Positions 51,801-59,841 of a DNA stretch of 64,000 bases are shown piece after piece; the first letter of the stretch is position 1, and each line of letters opens with the position of its first letter. The stretch spans positions 268,936 through 332,935 of the forward strand of contig JAQYWC010000001.1 in assembly GCA_030145245.1 (NCBI GenBank). The letters run 5' to 3'. A program made the translations under genes and the position numbers. The DNA is from Desulfobacterium sp. Its GTDB lineage: Bacteria; Desulfobacterota; Desulfobacteria; Desulfobacterales; Desulfobacteraceae. A model generated the notes under the pieces. That model made no database searches. It was not told the DNA's origin and saw only the letters and a list, made by a program, of their open reading frames with translations.

Positions 51801-52712
51801 CTACTCCTTGAGTTCGCTCACAAGATCAATGTAAAACCCGTCCCGGTCAAAGCCGGGGGTGATCCCAAAGGGCATGCCGACGATGTTGAGGTGATCGCAC
51901 CCGGCGCTGTACCAGGCTGCATCCTCGACTCCCCGGAAAACGCCCCATTTGGCGCTCTCGACACTGACCAGGCCGTCGTTGGCCCCTTCATGGGCCAGGA
52001 GAACCGGCCAGGTGCCCAGGAAATACCAGTTCCTGGCATTGACGGCCATGGTCTTGATCTTGCCTGCCCAGCTCTGGTAGTAGATCCCCTCAACGTTGGG
52101 GGTGTGCGGGTTGAAGGTCTTGACCATGTAGTCCCGGGTGAGGTCATGGGCATTCTGGAGACTGTCCGGATCTGTGTCGCCGAAGAGAAAGGCGTAAATA
52201 AAATCCATGGTATCCCCAACCAGCCATTCCAGGGAATCCGGCACCAGCCCCAGGACCACGTCGGCAATGGCGCTTCCATGGTGGGGACCTGCGATGCTGG
52301 AGTGGCTGGCAACCTTGTCCCCCAGTCCCAGATTGGAGATGGCATAGCGGGTGTAGACGGTGCCGTGGGAATGGCCGATGATATTGGCCTTCTGACTGTT
52401 TGAAACGGCCAGGATATCCAGAAACTGGGCTCTGAAAGATTCGGCCTTATCCGCAGTGCTGCCCATGCCGTCGACGGATGTCACGTATACATTAGCGCCC
52501 TGGTCCTCCAATTCCTCTCCAAGGCCCCACCAATAATCCATGATCCCCAGGATTTCAGCGGAAGCCCCCATGCCGTGGGCGAGAACCACCGGATACTGGG
52601 TCGCACAGGATTCCGGATCCCCCATTCCCCGGGCTGAAAGGGGACAGAGAAAAAGCAGCACCATGCAAATCACCTGAATTTGTGTACATCTTGAACATTT
52701 TCTTGAAACCAT
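51801..52712 (-). CDS. Secreted triacylglycerol lipase (family I, chaperone-dependent)
   Basis: A 303-residue exported esterase/lipase. Signal peptide near the N-terminus (VICMVLLFLCPLSARG), oxyanion-hole strand YPVVLAHGMGAS, nucleophile serine in IIGHSHGTVYTRYA, acid in HEGANDGLVSVES and histidine in GCDHLNIVG, the usual triad of family I lipases such as those of Pseudomonas, with GHSHG in common. GGAGG well spaced before ATG 52712 marks the start. The foldase gene directly downstream confirms the type. The enzyme is probably secreted by the type II system. Context with Lnt and a phosphodiesterase suggests use of external lipids. Confidence 0.9.
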   Translation of the reverse strand: MVSRKCSRCTQIQVICMVLLFLCPLSARGMGDPESCATQYPVVLAHGMGASAEILGIMDYWWGLGEELEDQGANVYVTSVDGMGSTADKAESFRAQFLDILAVSNSQKANIIGHSHGTVYTRYAISNLGLGDKVASHSSIAGPHHGSAIADVVLGLVPDSLEWLVGDTMDFIYAFLFGDTDPDSLQNAHDLTRDYMVKTFNPHTPNVEGIYYQSWAGKIKTMAVNARNWYFLGTWPVLLAHEGANDGLVSVESAKWGVFRGVEDAAWYSAGCDHLNIVGMPFGITPGFDRDGFYIDLVSELKE

Positions 52713-52735
52713 ACACACCTCCTCGGTTTTGAAAC

Positions 52736-52750
52736 GGTTAACAGGTTAAC
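52736..52750. promoter_or_regulatory. Tandem GGTTAAC repeat upstream of the lipase gene
   Basis: GGTTAAC-A-GGTTAAC, 24 bases before the lipase ATG. Each unit contains the palindrome GTTAAC. Its position between promoter and start would suit a repressor site, but no regulator is known for it. Confidence 0.35.
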
Positions 52751-53163
52751 CCCGGATCAACAAGTTTACCCGTTCAGCCACAGCGATGCCCTGGCCTGGA
52801 CAAGCCAGAACCATAGCGCTTTTCTGATTCTCTTGCCAAAATCAACACGAAAATCAGAGATAAGAACCTAAAACCCCACAACGGAGATGGGATAATAAGG
52901 CCGGAGCGAAAACGGTTCGCTCCTGTACAGACGTGCGATTTTTAAACTGTGTTAAAGCAGGGTGGAAACAACCATTGTGAATAGTGTTCAATGTATAAAG
53001 TGCATGTTATTTTTTATATGAATGTTCATTTTAATTGTCAAGTCCTTTTTCCCGGGAGGCGTATTCGCTGGTCTTGAAAGGCGTTGAGTGCGGGCTGCAT
53101 GGATGGTTGGGCCTTGCATTTAAAAAAACACAGAGGTGGGAAACGGGGATATGTTCATAAGTG

Positions 53164-53193
53164 AACGATTTGTTGCAAAATGAACAAATCGTT
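53164..53193. promoter_or_regulatory. 11-base perfect inverted repeat upstream of the phosphodiesterase gene
   Basis: AACGATTTGTT / AACAAATCGTT with an 8-base loop, 215 bases before the gene. The A/T-rich arms look more like a protein-binding dyad than a terminator. Confidence 0.4.
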
Positions 53194-53351
53194 TGATTTC
53201 GCCTGGGGAGATCGGCTATATGTATCCAGGCTCGCAAACAGTTGAGCCATGGAAAAAGAGTATTGAGTTTGGTTTTTCGCACTGTTGCCGACCCTGTCAG
53301 GGTGATGTGGGCCGTGTAGATTGGTCCTGCATGCCGGTGTTATGGTGTGTG

Positions 53352-53370
53352 CGTCCTGCCGGGCAGGACG
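53352..53370 (+). other. Hairpin in the phosphodiesterase leader
   Basis: CGTCCTGC-CGG-GCAGGACG, eight perfect pairs with a 3-base loop, followed by TTATTTT, 38 bases before the start codon. It may act as an attenuator or mark a transcript start. Confidence 0.45.
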
Positions 53371-53408
53371 TTATTTTGTACAATGACGATTAATAAAGGA
53401 TTGAATGT

Positions 53409-54695
53409 ATGAAGAAACTGATGTCTGGAACTGTTGTTGCTTTGACAGTCGCCTGTGTTGCTCTGACCGGCTGTGTCTCAGCCAAGCAGCCCACCCCCAT
53501 GACTGCGGCCCGTAAACTGGCTGTTGAGAAAGAACTCCCTTACCCTGCCGTGATCGCCCATCGCGGCGCGTCTTACTATGCCCCCGAATCCACGGAAGCA
53601 GCCTATCGTCTGGCCCGGAATCTGGGTGCAGACTACCTGGAGTGCGATCTCCAGCGATCCAAGGACGGCATTCTCCTGGCCGTGCATGACAACAACCTGA
53701 AGCGCACCTCCAATATTGCCGACGTTTTCCCCAAGCGGGCCGGTGATCCCGTGAGCACCTTCACCCTGGCGGAGCTGAAATCCCTGGATGCCGGGGCCTG
53801 GTTTAACGCCGAGAAGATCAAGAACGGCACCCCGGGGCTTGCCCGTAACGCCTTTGCCGGTAGCAGCATCTGCACCCTGGAGGAATTTTTAAACATCGCG
53901 GAAGGCAAGATGGCCGACGGCAGCGTGGACCCCATGGACAACGGGAACCGGCCCGGAATCTACATTGAGACCAAGGTGGCCACCCTGTTCCCCGGCATAG
54001 AAAAAGATCTCTATGAAGCGCTGAAAAATCGCGGTTGGCTCGGCTCTTCCCAGAAGAAAGCCCCCAAGGGATTTGATGCCGGGAAGAACGTGGGCGTCCA
54101 GTTCACCCGTGGCCGAACCATCCTCCAGACCTTTGAACCCTCCAGTCTGCCCCTGCTCAACGAGTATATGCCTGAAACCGCCAAGATTTTCCTGCTCTGG
54201 CTGTACACCCAGAAGGAAGCAGACGCCTGGGGAGCGGCCAAGGTGGACCAGAACGATCCCAAAGCAGACCTGAGCAAGACCTACGGTCCCCTGCGAAAAA
54301 ATGTCCCGGAGAAGCAGGCCGAAGGTGAAACCTATGCCCAGTTCTGCGCCAGATGGGAAGTGCTGTCCAAGGAGAACTTCAAGATGTGGCTGACCTGGGC
54401 CAAAGCCAACGGTGCCATCGGTACCGGCCCCGGAACCAAACTGACCGGTTACAATGATTCCGTGAAGGGAGCCCAGAGCTACATGGACACCGTGAAACCC
54501 TGGATGAACCGGATGACCCACGATATGGGCATGTTGGTTCACTGCTATACCATTGACGAAGAAGCGGACATGGAAATGGTAATGGGGAACAACGTGGACG
54601 GATTCTTTACCAACAAGGCCGACCTGGGTCTTTCCTACTTTGGCAGAACGCCCTATGCGAGCGTGGGTGAAATCCTGACCGCCATGAAATACTAA
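53409..54695 (+). CDS. Glycerophosphodiester phosphodiesterase lipoprotein (GlpQ-like)
   Basis: A 428-residue exported enzyme that hydrolyses deacylated phospholipids to glycerol-3-phosphate and an alcohol. The signal peptide ends in the lipobox VALTGC, so the mature enzyme is lipid-anchored. The GDPD core begins PAVIAHRGASYYAPEST, with metal ligands in YLECDLQRSKDGILLAVHD; the closing strand is VHCYTIDEEADMEMVMGNNV with DGFFTNKAD. A ~100-residue insertion in the middle (about 230-330) makes it longer than minimal GDPD enzymes, as in periplasmic GlpQ. A hairpin terminator follows at 54741. With the lipase this suggests stepwise use of external lipids. Confidence 0.92.
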   Translation: MKKLMSGTVVALTVACVALTGCVSAKQPTPMTAARKLAVEKELPYPAVIAHRGASYYAPESTEAAYRLARNLGADYLECDLQRSKDGILLAVHDNNLKRTSNIADVFPKRAGDPVSTFTLAELKSLDAGAWFNAEKIKNGTPGLARNAFAGSSICTLEEFLNIAEGKMADGSVDPMDNGNRPGIYIETKVATLFPGIEKDLYEALKNRGWLGSSQKKAPKGFDAGKNVGVQFTRGRTILQTFEPSSLPLLNEYMPETAKIFLLWLYTQKEADAWGAAKVDQNDPKADLSKTYGPLRKNVPEKQAEGETYAQFCARWEVLSKENFKMWLTWAKANGAIGTGPGTKLTGYNDSVKGAQSYMDTVKPWMNRMTHDMGMLVHCYTIDEEADMEMVMGNNVDGFFTNKADLGLSYFGRTPYASVGEILTAMKY

Positions 54696-54740
54696 GGCTC
54701 TTTGCTGAAAGGCTGAAAGACAGATCGTAAAAAAAAAAGG

Positions 54741-54782
54741 CCGTTGCAGGTCCCTTTTCCCAGGGCTGCAGCGGTTTTTTTT
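54741..54782 (+). terminator. Rho-independent terminator of the phosphodiesterase gene
   Basis: CCGTTGCAG / CTGCAGCGG, nine pairs including one G-U, with an inner GTCCC/CAGGG-like helix in the loop, followed by eight T. Located 45 bases after the stop codon. Confidence 0.88.
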
Positions 54783-55273
54783 ATGGCTTGAAATCAAGCC
54801 TGGATATTTCCATTGGGAGTTGTTGGGCATGGCGCCTATGGATAGGTGTTTTTTTTCGAAACCGAACGCAAATCGTCCCTTTGCTGTTGTTTAAAGAAAA
54901 GTCCGGGAATTTCGAAAATTCAGTTGTCCTTCCGTTATATTTCTCCCAAAAAGCTGCAAGCCAAGAGTTTTGTTATGATTTAAGGCGTGTCGGACTGGTT
55001 TTGCCCATTAAATTTAGAACTGTTTGATAATCGTTGGGTTTTTATTTATGAACATTGATCAATTGTGATTTCTGAGGATCGGGTACGAAACAGTTTTTGT
55101 TTTTATAAACGGAACGCTGATCCGGTCAATCAGGTTGTAACGGGAGATCCCATGGGAAAGGGAAGGAATCCCGGCTGATCAAGAGCGAGCAGCCTGGTCA
55201 GCTGCCCACCCTCCGCCGTGACGATCCCTTCCTGTGATCCCTGCCAGCCGCCGGGGGACCCGGGACGGATCGT
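54783..55273. other. Intergenic region without a supportable gene
   Basis: About 490 bases. The left part is A/T-rich with no motif-bearing frame (54788-55027 plus is unconvincing). The right part, on the minus strand, stays open for 46 codons in the frame of the TonB receptor after its TAG stop, but the receptor is already complete there. Confidence 0.35.
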
Positions 55274-57457
55274 CTACCGGGCTCCGAAGCCCTGAAGTGC
55301 CAGTTTCGCCCCCACCCAGAACGTTCTGCCCCTGCCGGGAAACATATCCATGTTTTCATAGGATTCATCCAGGAGATTTTCAACGGCAACATAGACCTGG
55401 AGCTTTTTCCCGATCTCCTGGCTGACCTTCAGATTCATGAGGAAATAATCGTCCAGCCACTTTTTCTCTGCGATCAGCGTCTGGTTGTTGACGGGATCTG
55501 CATGGTTGTAAAACGGCTGCCTTCCCACATAACTGCCGTTGAAATTCAGGGAAAGGCCGGTATTGAAACGCTGGGTGATTTGCAGGTTTACCTGGTGCTC
55601 CGGCCGGTAGGGCAGCTCATCCGGATTATATTCCAGGGAATCGTGCCAGCCATTTTCGATGGCCACCCGGGAGCGGTTCCTTGCATGGAGCCAGGTATAG
55701 CCTATCCGTGTGTTGAGTCCCGGCCGGGGCCGGGCATCCATGCTTACTTCGGCACCGGTCATGTGAACCTTTCCGTATTGTTCGAACCGGCCGAGCATGT
55801 TATCGAAGTTGATCAGGTCCTTTACTTCGTTGTGAAAAAGGGCGGCCTGGAGGGTGACCTTTTTGCTGACTTTCCAGGTGGTCCCCAGTTCGTAATTGTC
55901 GGTTCGCTCCTCCTTGAGATCGGGATTCCCCGCAGGTCCGATCACACCCGCGGCATAGAGGTTCCGCATGGTGGGTAACCGCACCTTTCTTCCTGCGGAA
56001 CCAAAGAGCGTCACGGAATCTGAGAGATGGTAAGTCAAACCGATCTGGGGGTTGAAAGTGTGGATATCCTTGCCCGGATCTTTATCGCTTCCGGCCTGGT
56101 TCCGTTTTTTCTTGTCAAACAGGTCATAGCTCGCCCCCACGGTGAAGAACAGGTTGTCGAGCACCCGGATTCTGTCCTCCAGGGCCACTGACCAGGTGTG
56201 GGAAACGAATTTGTCGCTGGGGTCGTCCTTGAAACTTTCCTTGTGAAGATCCTTTTTGAAACTCAGTCCGAAGCTCAGGTTGTTCCGGGAAAGCCCGTCC
56301 CAGAAGGCCTGGACCTGAGCGCCGTTGCTGTAATCGTCATAAACCGATTCCCCTGATGGAGGCCCCAGACGATCCTGGGTGGAATAGGTGTCGTCGTCAA
56401 AGGCATCCAGGGTGTTGGTGTAGTCGTCATGGAACAGCCGGGTCTTGAGGGTGAGGGTGTCCCCGATGATTGATTCGCCGATGACGTTCACCGTGTATCG
56501 TTGCCAGTCGGTATACCGCCAGTACCGGGGAAAGTAGAAAAATCCCTTTTTGTGCTCCCGGTAGATGGGAACCGCTGGCACGCCGTACTCATTGTTGTAG
56601 TATTCGAAGGAGAGTCCCAGGTTGTTTCTCTCGTTCACCGCAAGGTTGCCGGTAAAGGTGAAGGAATCCTTTTCGTAATCAGAGTTGTCCCGCCTTCCGC
56701 TGTCCGGCTGGATGGGAGCGTTGGGAAGGGTGCCGGGTTTTGCCGGCGCTTTTGCCATGCTGTCGGTCACTTGGGAAGGAAGGGTGAAGGTGTCTGCCAG
56801 GGATCGTCCGTCAGACGTTCGTTTGCTGGCGCCCATGAAATAGCTGAAGGGTCCCTTTTTCCATCCATGGGTCAGACTCAGGTGCTGGGTATCATAATCG
56901 CTGACCTCGTATGAAAAAGCGAGATTCGGATCCGTTGTACCCCTCTTGGTGATGATGTTGATGACACCGCCCATGGCGTTGGCACCGTAAAGCACGGATG
57001 CATTGCCCTTGACCACCTTGATCTCGGCAATATTCTGAACCGGAAGGTCGGTGAGATTGAGCACTCCCTCATAGGGAACGCCGATGGGAATGCCGTCGAG
57101 AAGGATCAGGACGTTTTCCTGCTCAAAACCGCGTACCGTTACGTAATGGCCCTCCTTAGATCTTCCCTGGCGGAAATGGACACCCGGCATAAGTGCCAGG
57201 GCTTCACCCAGGTTGGTGGCGTTGTACCGGTCGATATCTTCTGCCGTTATTACGGACACGGTGGCCGGCCCCTCCGCGTCCGTCCGGCTTCCCGTGACCA
57301 CCATTTCGCCCAGGGAAAATGCCTCGTAACCGACCTTGTCGGACGCTCCGGCATTAACGGCGAACACAAGGGTCAACCCGGCCGCAATCCCGCATACCCG
57401 GGCAATACCCAATCTTTTGATAAAAAACGATCCCATCTCTTTTTTCACCCTTTTCAT
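55274..57457 (-). CDS. TonB-dependent outer-membrane receptor
   Basis: A 727-residue outer-membrane transporter. Signal peptide (to NAGA), TonB box region (SLGEMVVTGSRT, directly after the mature start), plug domain (~60-165: TVSVITAEDIDRYNATNLGE; VTVRGFEQENVLILLDGIPI; EIKVVKGNASVLYGANAMGG), then a ~560-residue 22-strand barrel; last strand near GRTFWVGAKLALQGF. LYGANAMGGVINIITK is the plug signature. The ATG at 57457 follows the stop of the upstream gene by one base, so the two are coupled. The partner protein suggests a metal, cofactor or anion as substrate; no ABC importer is adjacent. Vitamin B12-type receptors are an alternative, but no cobalamin riboswitch was seen. Confidence 0.92.
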   Translation of the reverse strand: MKRVKKEMGSFFIKRLGIARVCGIAAGLTLVFAVNAGASDKVGYEAFSLGEMVVTGSRTDAEGPATVSVITAEDIDRYNATNLGEALALMPGVHFRQGRSKEGHYVTVRGFEQENVLILLDGIPIGVPYEGVLNLTDLPVQNIAEIKVVKGNASVLYGANAMGGVINIITKRGTTDPNLAFSYEVSDYDTQHLSLTHGWKKGPFSYFMGASKRTSDGRSLADTFTLPSQVTDSMAKAPAKPGTLPNAPIQPDSGRRDNSDYEKDSFTFTGNLAVNERNNLGLSFEYYNNEYGVPAVPIYREHKKGFFYFPRYWRYTDWQRYTVNVIGESIIGDTLTLKTRLFHDDYTNTLDAFDDDTYSTQDRLGPPSGESVYDDYSNGAQVQAFWDGLSRNNLSFGLSFKKDLHKESFKDDPSDKFVSHTWSVALEDRIRVLDNLFFTVGASYDLFDKKKRNQAGSDKDPGKDIHTFNPQIGLTYHLSDSVTLFGSAGRKVRLPTMRNLYAAGVIGPAGNPDLKEERTDNYELGTTWKVSKKVTLQAALFHNEVKDLINFDNMLGRFEQYGKVHMTGAEVSMDARPRPGLNTRIGYTWLHARNRSRVAIENGWHDSLEYNPDELPYRPEHQVNLQITQRFNTGLSLNFNGSYVGRQPFYNHADPVNNQTLIAEKKWLDDYFLMNLKVSQEIGKKLQVYVAVENLLDESYENMDMFPGRGRTFWVGAKLALQGFGAR

Positions 57458-57458
57458 A

Positions 57459-58484
57459 TCAGTAAATTTCAATCCGGTGAATCCGTTTTACCGACCGTCC
57501 GCCGATGCTGTCCTCCCTGACCACTGAGGTTGCGAAACCGCGCTTTTCGTCCAGGGGGGAGCCCTCTTTTTTCAGGGCAATGATGATATTGTCGCTCAGC
57601 CGGGAATTGAACAGCTCTCCCATGGAAAAGGTGGAACAAAAGCCGTCCTCGCTGGCCACCAGAACAAAGCGGTCGTAGCCTGCCTGGCATCCCTGGATGC
57701 CGATGGCCTTTAGTACAAGTTTCAACGGGGGGCCGTCAAAGGCGTAAACTCCCCTGAACCCCTCGCAATCTCCGGCCATGACAGCTTCCGGAATGTGTAC
57801 CTGGGGCAGTGCTTTAAGGTCGTCGGGGCCTAGCTCAACTGATTTTTCCGTCTTGTGGTCAAGGATGGTGAAGTGCTCCGTGGTGGGGCGGACGAATTTT
57901 TTCTTTTTGTCCTTGTAGGCAAGCATCTTCACATCCACCCGTTCAACTGTGATCTCGCAGACCTCCCCGATGCTTCTGCCTGCCCGCACATCGGTTCCCA
58001 CGATCAACTCACCGCCTCCCTTTTTCAGCGAAAGCGCTTTACCGTTTTTCTCGTATGCCAGCAACACGCTTCTTCCGATGCTGGAGTAAAAGATCTCCCC
58101 AAAGGAAAAGACCACCTCCTTACCGTGGACTCCCCGGACACGGATGAAGACCCCCGGTTCCCATTTGCGGGTGTATTTAAGGCCGGTTTTCAACAGAATA
58201 TCCCTGAGCAGGACCCCCCGGTAACTGCTCACGGAAAGCAGTTCATCCTTGTCTTCGCAGTTCTTCCTCTCCTTGAGCAGGTAGAGATCCTTCAGTAATA
58301 AAGAGGGCATTTCCCGGAGCTGGTCAACGGAAAATGCCCTGGAATTCTTTATGGCGCCGTGAACGGCGATCCTGCCATCGGCTGCGGCTTTTGCCGGCAC
58401 CGAATGACTTAACAAAGAAAAACAGAGGCAAAAGCCTAAAAGTGAACAAAAACGAAATCCCCTGGTAACGAAAAAACTTATCAT
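57459..58484 (-). CDS. Secreted protein with two sulfite-oxidase-like (molybdopterin-binding fold) domains
   Basis: A 341-residue exported protein. Signal peptide (VTRGFRFCSLLGFCLCFSLL through AKA). Two similar halves follow: ~40-190 (AFSVDQLREMPSLLLKD; YRGVLLRDILLKTGLKY; EVCEITVERVDV) and ~220-341 (ELGPDDLKALPQVHIPE; FDGPPLKLVLKAIGIQ; GGRSVKRIHRIEIY). Both follow the layout of the sulfite-oxidase molybdopterin-binding fold: a strand with L..LP, a (Y/F)xGxxLxxxL motif and a final IxxI strand. The catalytic cysteine region is not clearly preserved in either, so it may bind a cofactor or ion rather than catalyse. It is coupled to a TonB receptor gene, hinting at uptake. Confidence 0.6.
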   Translation of the reverse strand: MISFFVTRGFRFCSLLGFCLCFSLLSHSVPAKAAADGRIAVHGAIKNSRAFSVDQLREMPSLLLKDLYLLKERKNCEDKDELLSVSSYRGVLLRDILLKTGLKYTRKWEPGVFIRVRGVHGKEVVFSFGEIFYSSIGRSVLLAYEKNGKALSLKKGGGELIVGTDVRAGRSIGEVCEITVERVDVKMLAYKDKKKKFVRPTTEHFTILDHKTEKSVELGPDDLKALPQVHIPEAVMAGDCEGFRGVYAFDGPPLKLVLKAIGIQGCQAGYDRFVLVASEDGFCSTFSMGELFNSRLSDNIIIALKKEGSPLDEKRGFATSVVREDSIGGRSVKRIHRIEIY

Positions 58485-58605
58485 GCCTTGCTCTCCATAA
58501 TATTATCAATGATTCACACACACGTGACAGAACGACACCATTTCCTACATGGAAATTTTCTATGAGTCAAACTGGTATTATCTATGGGAAGGCCCATCTG
58601 TATTC

Positions 58606-58651
58606 GGTATACCAATAGGCATGGTCAGGTTTGTATGTCTACGGGTATACC
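58606..58651. promoter_or_regulatory. Two GGTATACC palindromes upstream of the TonB operon
   Basis: GGTATACC at 58606-58613 and again at 58644-58651, 38 bases apart, 122-167 bases before the operon start at 58484. An identical 8-base palindrome occurring twice in an intergenic region suggests a dimeric regulator site. Confidence 0.4.
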
Positions 58652-58700
58652 GGGACGGCGTCATTGCCAGGGGAGGGAGGTTCAGTCCATTATCAGGTGT

Positions 58701-59417
58701 TCATTCATAATAAGGGCATTTGGCTTCCCTGCATCCATGGGGGTGGTTTTTTGAATGGCTGCATACTATTTTTTCCGTTGATTTTGATAAACGGATCCGG
58801 AGATTCTTTTCTAAAAAAATCTGTGCAACTTCTATGGATTTTCTAGCGTATGCTTTGCAACAACTTGGCCCCGTCAGTTCCGTGATAACGGTTACAATTT
58901 CAGAGACAGCAGTCATTGTAAGTTTTTGCTCTTTATCCATTCCACATTTTGAACCCAGAATTACGGCAAAACAAGCTCCCAGGGCTGGTGCAATGCCGCA
59001 AAGACCTGTTAATCCGCAATATCCTCCAATGGCCTGTCTTTGGGTCCTGTCATAAATTTCCGTTATCATTTCTTCAGATACCGATAGTGAGCCTTCATTC
59101 CTTATGGCGGTAATGAAAGCACCCGCTGCCATGAAGGCATGATGACAACCCAGCATGGGGATTTTTGAAGAAGTAATTATTTTTTCAAAAATATCGGCCG
59201 GATCGGTTGAAGCCGTTGCAGAACATATCTCTTTGGCCAACTGTAGCGATTGATGATTGTGACAATCATCACATACATAATGCCCGTTAGGACATTTGAT
59301 ATTGCCTTTCAGTTCTTTATTGCAATATGAACATTCAAGCGTTATCTCTTTTTCTGAATATTCAAGTGCCGCACCGCATACCATGCAGTTTTCCTGCGAA
59401 AATTTGTCATTTTCCAT
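58701..59417 (-). CDS. DUF5714 domain protein with N-terminal zinc ribbon
   Basis: A 238-residue cytoplasmic protein rich in cysteine and histidine. Residues ~10-60 form a zinc ribbon pair (CMVCGAALEY; LECSYCNKEL; KCPNGHYVCDDCHN). The remaining part (SKIPMLGCHHAFMAAGAFIT; QAIGGYCGLTGLCGIAPALG; TGPSCCKAYARKSI) matches DUF5714, a family found mainly in methanogens, sulfate reducers and other strict anaerobes, often near radical-SAM or methyltransferase genes. No enzymatic activity is known to me. The repeated CGxxGxC(G)xxP pattern could bind metal. No convincing operon partner is next to it. Confidence 0.75.
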   Translation of the reverse strand: MENDKFSQENCMVCGAALEYSEKEITLECSYCNKELKGNIKCPNGHYVCDDCHNHQSLQLAKEICSATASTDPADIFEKIITSSKIPMLGCHHAFMAAGAFITAIRNEGSLSVSEEMITEIYDRTQRQAIGGYCGLTGLCGIAPALGACFAVILGSKCGMDKEQKLTMTAVSEIVTVITELTGPSCCKAYARKSIEVAQIFLEKNLRIRLSKSTEKIVCSHSKNHPHGCREAKCPYYE

Positions 59418-59841
59418 TATTCTTGAATTTCTATTCCCAGCCTGACCAGGCTGTTTATCCTCCGGTGCTCAACAGCTGTTTTTCAGTTCGATCATTATGA
59501 CTCCTTTTCCGTCCCCTGGTTTTTTATTCTGTCCGCCCGGTATGGCGTGAACCCGTGGGGTAAATGCTTCCTATACGTAAATCCTGTTAACTGGGCTACC
59601 GTTAACACAACTAACAGCCTAAAACAAGGATGGAACCGTCCGAATGGCTTGAGCAGAGCGAAACGTGATCCGCAGGCAAGGGAGATCACCGGGAGCGCGC
59701 GCTTTGTTTCTCTGAACAATTATTACTTCTTCTTGACAAATAAAAGGTTGCTCTTTACCGTGTTTCTATGGGATGTCCACGGGTCGAAATGGCCAGGCAC
59801 CTCATTCTTGTATGCGGATTTGAGAAGGAGGAAAAATTGAT
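59418..59841. other. Intergenic region upstream of the HdrC-like gene
   Basis: About 420 bases. Frames at 59547-59840 (plus) and 59495-59719 (minus) have no recognisable motif. The right side contains the promoter candidate TTGACA (59735-59740) before the next gene and GAAGGAGG (59824-59831) as its ribosome-binding site. The middle is G/C-rich with short self-complementary pieces, but no known structured RNA could be identified. Confidence 0.35.

Larger units (their letters stand above)
52713..53408. other. Long intergenic region upstream of lipase and phosphodiesterase genes
   Basis: About 700 bases with no gene that I recognise. It holds the divergent control regions of the lipase (minus) and the glycerophosphodiesterase (plus). 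Visible elements: tandem GGTTAAC (52736-52742 and 52744-52750); an 11-base inverted repeat at 53164-53193; and a short GC-rich hairpin at 53352-53370. A minus frame at 53031-53282 has no motif. Confidence 0.45.

Noticed and set aside
55136..55276. The TonB receptor frame stays open for 46 codons after its TAG stop, raising stop-codon readthrough or pyrrolysine.
   Set aside because: The barrel is already complete with a proper last strand before the TAG, the extension has no motif, and an open run of this length is expected by chance in G/C-rich DNA.
59495..59840. Structured RNA or group II intron remnant in the region before the HdrC-like gene.
   Set aside because: Some self-complementary G/C-rich pieces exist, but no domain V hairpin, riboswitch core or conserved motif could be identified by eye.
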